DNA of 64,000 nt from NCBI GenBank assembly GCA_900546695.1, contig URDX01000001.1, positions 120,488 through 184,487 of the forward strand, read 5' to 3'. The stretch's first letter is position 1; every line of letters starts with the position of its first letter. Below are positions 63,119 to 64,000 of this stretch, piece by piece. Below the pieces are notes generated by a model. The model did not search any database. It had not been told where the DNA came from and saw nothing but the letters and a program-made list of their open reading frames with translations. Made by a program: the position numbers and the translations under genes. The stretch comes from an uncultured Eubacteriales bacterium (GTDB taxonomy: Bacteria; Bacillota; Clostridia; Oscillospirales; CAG-272).

Positions 63119-63167
63119 CTCGGTATTGCACTCGGTATTGTACTCGGTATTGCGCTCCGGCATTGCA
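63119..63167. repeat. 12-bp tandem repeat between recF and remB
   Basis: CTCGGTATTGCA is repeated three times with one- to two-base changes, then a diverged CTCCGGCATTGCA. The rest of the 200-bp gap shows nothing clear. Confidence 0.85.
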
Positions 63168-63303
63168 TTCCGAACCGCGCAGAAATTCTTTTTGTCGGAT
63201 AATATCTGACAAACACCTAATCTATTGTCGGACAAGCTGTTTTGCCGGCGCTTTTCCCTTCACAAACAGTATTCAAGGTAACAGTAATCAAGGCGGTGAT
63301 GCG

Positions 63304-63597
63304 ATGTATCTCCATCTCGGAGTCGGCAAGGTTATCAGAACAAAAGACATTGTCGGCATATTCGATATCGACAAAACGACGCACGGTGCGATAACCAAAG
63401 GCTTTTTGTCAAACGCCGAGCGCGCATGCAAGGTCCGGACCGTCGGCAGCGACATACCGCGGTCGTTCACCCTCACCGAAAACGGAGAGGTTTTTATCTC
63501 CCAGATATCTCCCGCAGCTCTCGCTTCACGTGTCGACCGCGCGGAGGACGAGGGTACGCGGCCTTTTGAAAAAGGCCTGGCGAAAACTTTAAAATAG
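63304..63597 (+). CDS. remB: RemB/DUF370-family regulator with repeat-derived tail
   Basis: DNA-binding regulator of the RemA/RemB (DUF370) family, active in biofilm control in Bacillus. Residues 1-75 match: MYLHLGVGKVIRTKDIVGIF, DIDKTT, TLTENGEVFIS. Family members are about 80 residues; here residues 80-97 are EDEGTRPFEKGLAKTLK, coded by repeat B4 (GGCCTTTTGAAAAAGGCC). ATG 63304 has AAGGCGGTG upstream. Position after recF matches Bacillus, where gyrB follows; the window ends before that point. Confidence 0.9.
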   Translation: MYLHLGVGKVIRTKDIVGIFDIDKTTHGAITKGFLSNAERACKVRTVGSDIPRSFTLTENGEVFISQISPAALASRVDRAEDEGTRPFEKGLAKTLK

Positions 63598-63690
63598 GGA
63601 GTCTTTCTCGGGCAGAGCAGCGAAACAATTGCAGACCGAAGGGCTTGATTGCTTATGCTGACTAAGAAAACAACGTATATTGCGCTGTTA
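63545..63690 (+). repeat. dispersed repeat family B, copy 4 (truncated)
   Basis: Begins inside remB's 3' end: GAGGGTACGCGGCC, hairpin GGCCTTTTGAAAAAGGCC (63560-63577), GGCGAAAACTTTAAAATAGGG, TCTTTCTCGGGCAGAGCAGCG, ATTGCAG and AAGGGCT as in copy 3. Downstream parts (inner hairpins and tail) are missing or diverged. Confidence 0.8.
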
Positions 63691-64000
63691 AGCTTAACTT
63701 CGGCAGCAGGTGTATAAATAATCGAGTCGGGAAAACAATGCTGTTATGTATTTCCCCCGGCATCGGGTGTACACGCTCTGCGAGCAGGAAAAACCAAAGC
63801 AGTAGGCGTGCATCTAAAGCTTTAGAAACGGGAGTCATCGCGCCCGACGACCGTTTCGGGTATAAATCCGCACCTTAGCTATCGGCTGAGCAGTTCAGGG
63901 GGAGATACATAAGAGGGGGAATCGGCGCGGCCATATGCTCGCGCACGCGAGCATCCTCAGCGCCGCCCCCGCTTATGCGCGCTTTTCTTTCCGCCGCTTT
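63691..64000 (+). other. ORF-free terminal region with hairpins, possible structured RNA
   Basis: No supported ORF. ATGCTCGCG-CA-CGCGAGCAT is a perfect hairpin (63935-63954), enclosed by GGGGG-AAT-CGGCGC and GCGCCG-CCCCC, which extends the stem to about 63914-63970. CTAAAGCTTTAG (about 63818) is another perfect palindrome. No known RNA family was recognised. Confidence 0.35.

Overview
The window looks like a chromosomal piece of a GC-rich Firmicute in class Clostridia (Oscillospiraceae/Ruminococcaceae-like; lineage inferred). Support: the rplU-prp-rpmA order with an N-terminally extended L27, a RemB gene after dnaN-recF, a type I dockerin, ECF-type S components, a preQ1-I riboswitch before queT, a DnaC/DnaI-type helicase loader and consensus TTGACA-17-TATAAT promoters. 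Most of it is housekeeping or ordinary accessory DNA. One AT-rich island (about 27.2-28.2 kb) stands out in base composition.

Layout. 0-8.3 kb: divergent tRNA-Leu and tRNA-Gly, an MscS channel, alaS, a two-gene TerB-N/BrxD-like ATPase module, tRNA-Thr. 8.7-12.3 kb: tyrosine recombinase, D,D-carboxypeptidase, ECF S component, DUF436 protein. 12.4-18.2 kb: small ORF, winged-helix protein with a pseudo-receiver, Cys-repeat membrane protein, cytidylate-kinase-like protein, dockerin protein, metallophosphoesterase, QueT under a preQ1 switch. 18.5-25 kb: glycerophosphodiesterase, a MarR-controlled heterodimeric ABC exporter, then L21-Prp-L27. 25.5-28.2 kb: tRNA-Gly, a group II intron 5' fragment behind a terminator, MFS transporter, XRE/SLOG island. 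28.2-33.1 kb: a GldA/GldF/GldG/DUF4340 ABC system. 33.5-34.2 kb: remains of a radical-SAM/ABC peptide operon. 34.3-41 kb: rsmG, mnmG, two unknown membrane or surface proteins, an OGG glycosylase. 41.4-53.4 kb: EF-G-like GTPase, TIGR01212 radical SAM protein, TcdA, transglutaminase-like protein, PAS protein, proA, aminotransferase, asnS, esterase. 53.5-58.9 kb: a long-leader operon with a possible BtrH-like protein and two ABC exporters. 59.4-64 kb: helicase loader, dnaN, recF, remB and an ORF-free, hairpin-rich tail. dnaN, recF, remB, mnmG and rsmG are origin-proximal in many Firmicutes, so this may be a rearranged origin region; dnaA is not seen.

The most unusual signal is not a protein. Two families of dispersed, hairpin-rich repeats of about 150-320 bp are scattered through the window: family A has four copies and family B four clear copies plus two variants. 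Stems are kept by paired base changes between copies. Most copies start at the 3' end of a gene or just after its terminator, in the same direction as that gene. In three places (transglutaminase-like gene, second exporter gene, remB) the repeat supplies the stop codon or C-terminal codons. Also worth attention are the TerB-N/BrxD pair without its usual helicase, the 53.5 kb operon, the decayed peptide-maturation locus and seven minisatellite-like tandem repeats in gene tails and spacers.
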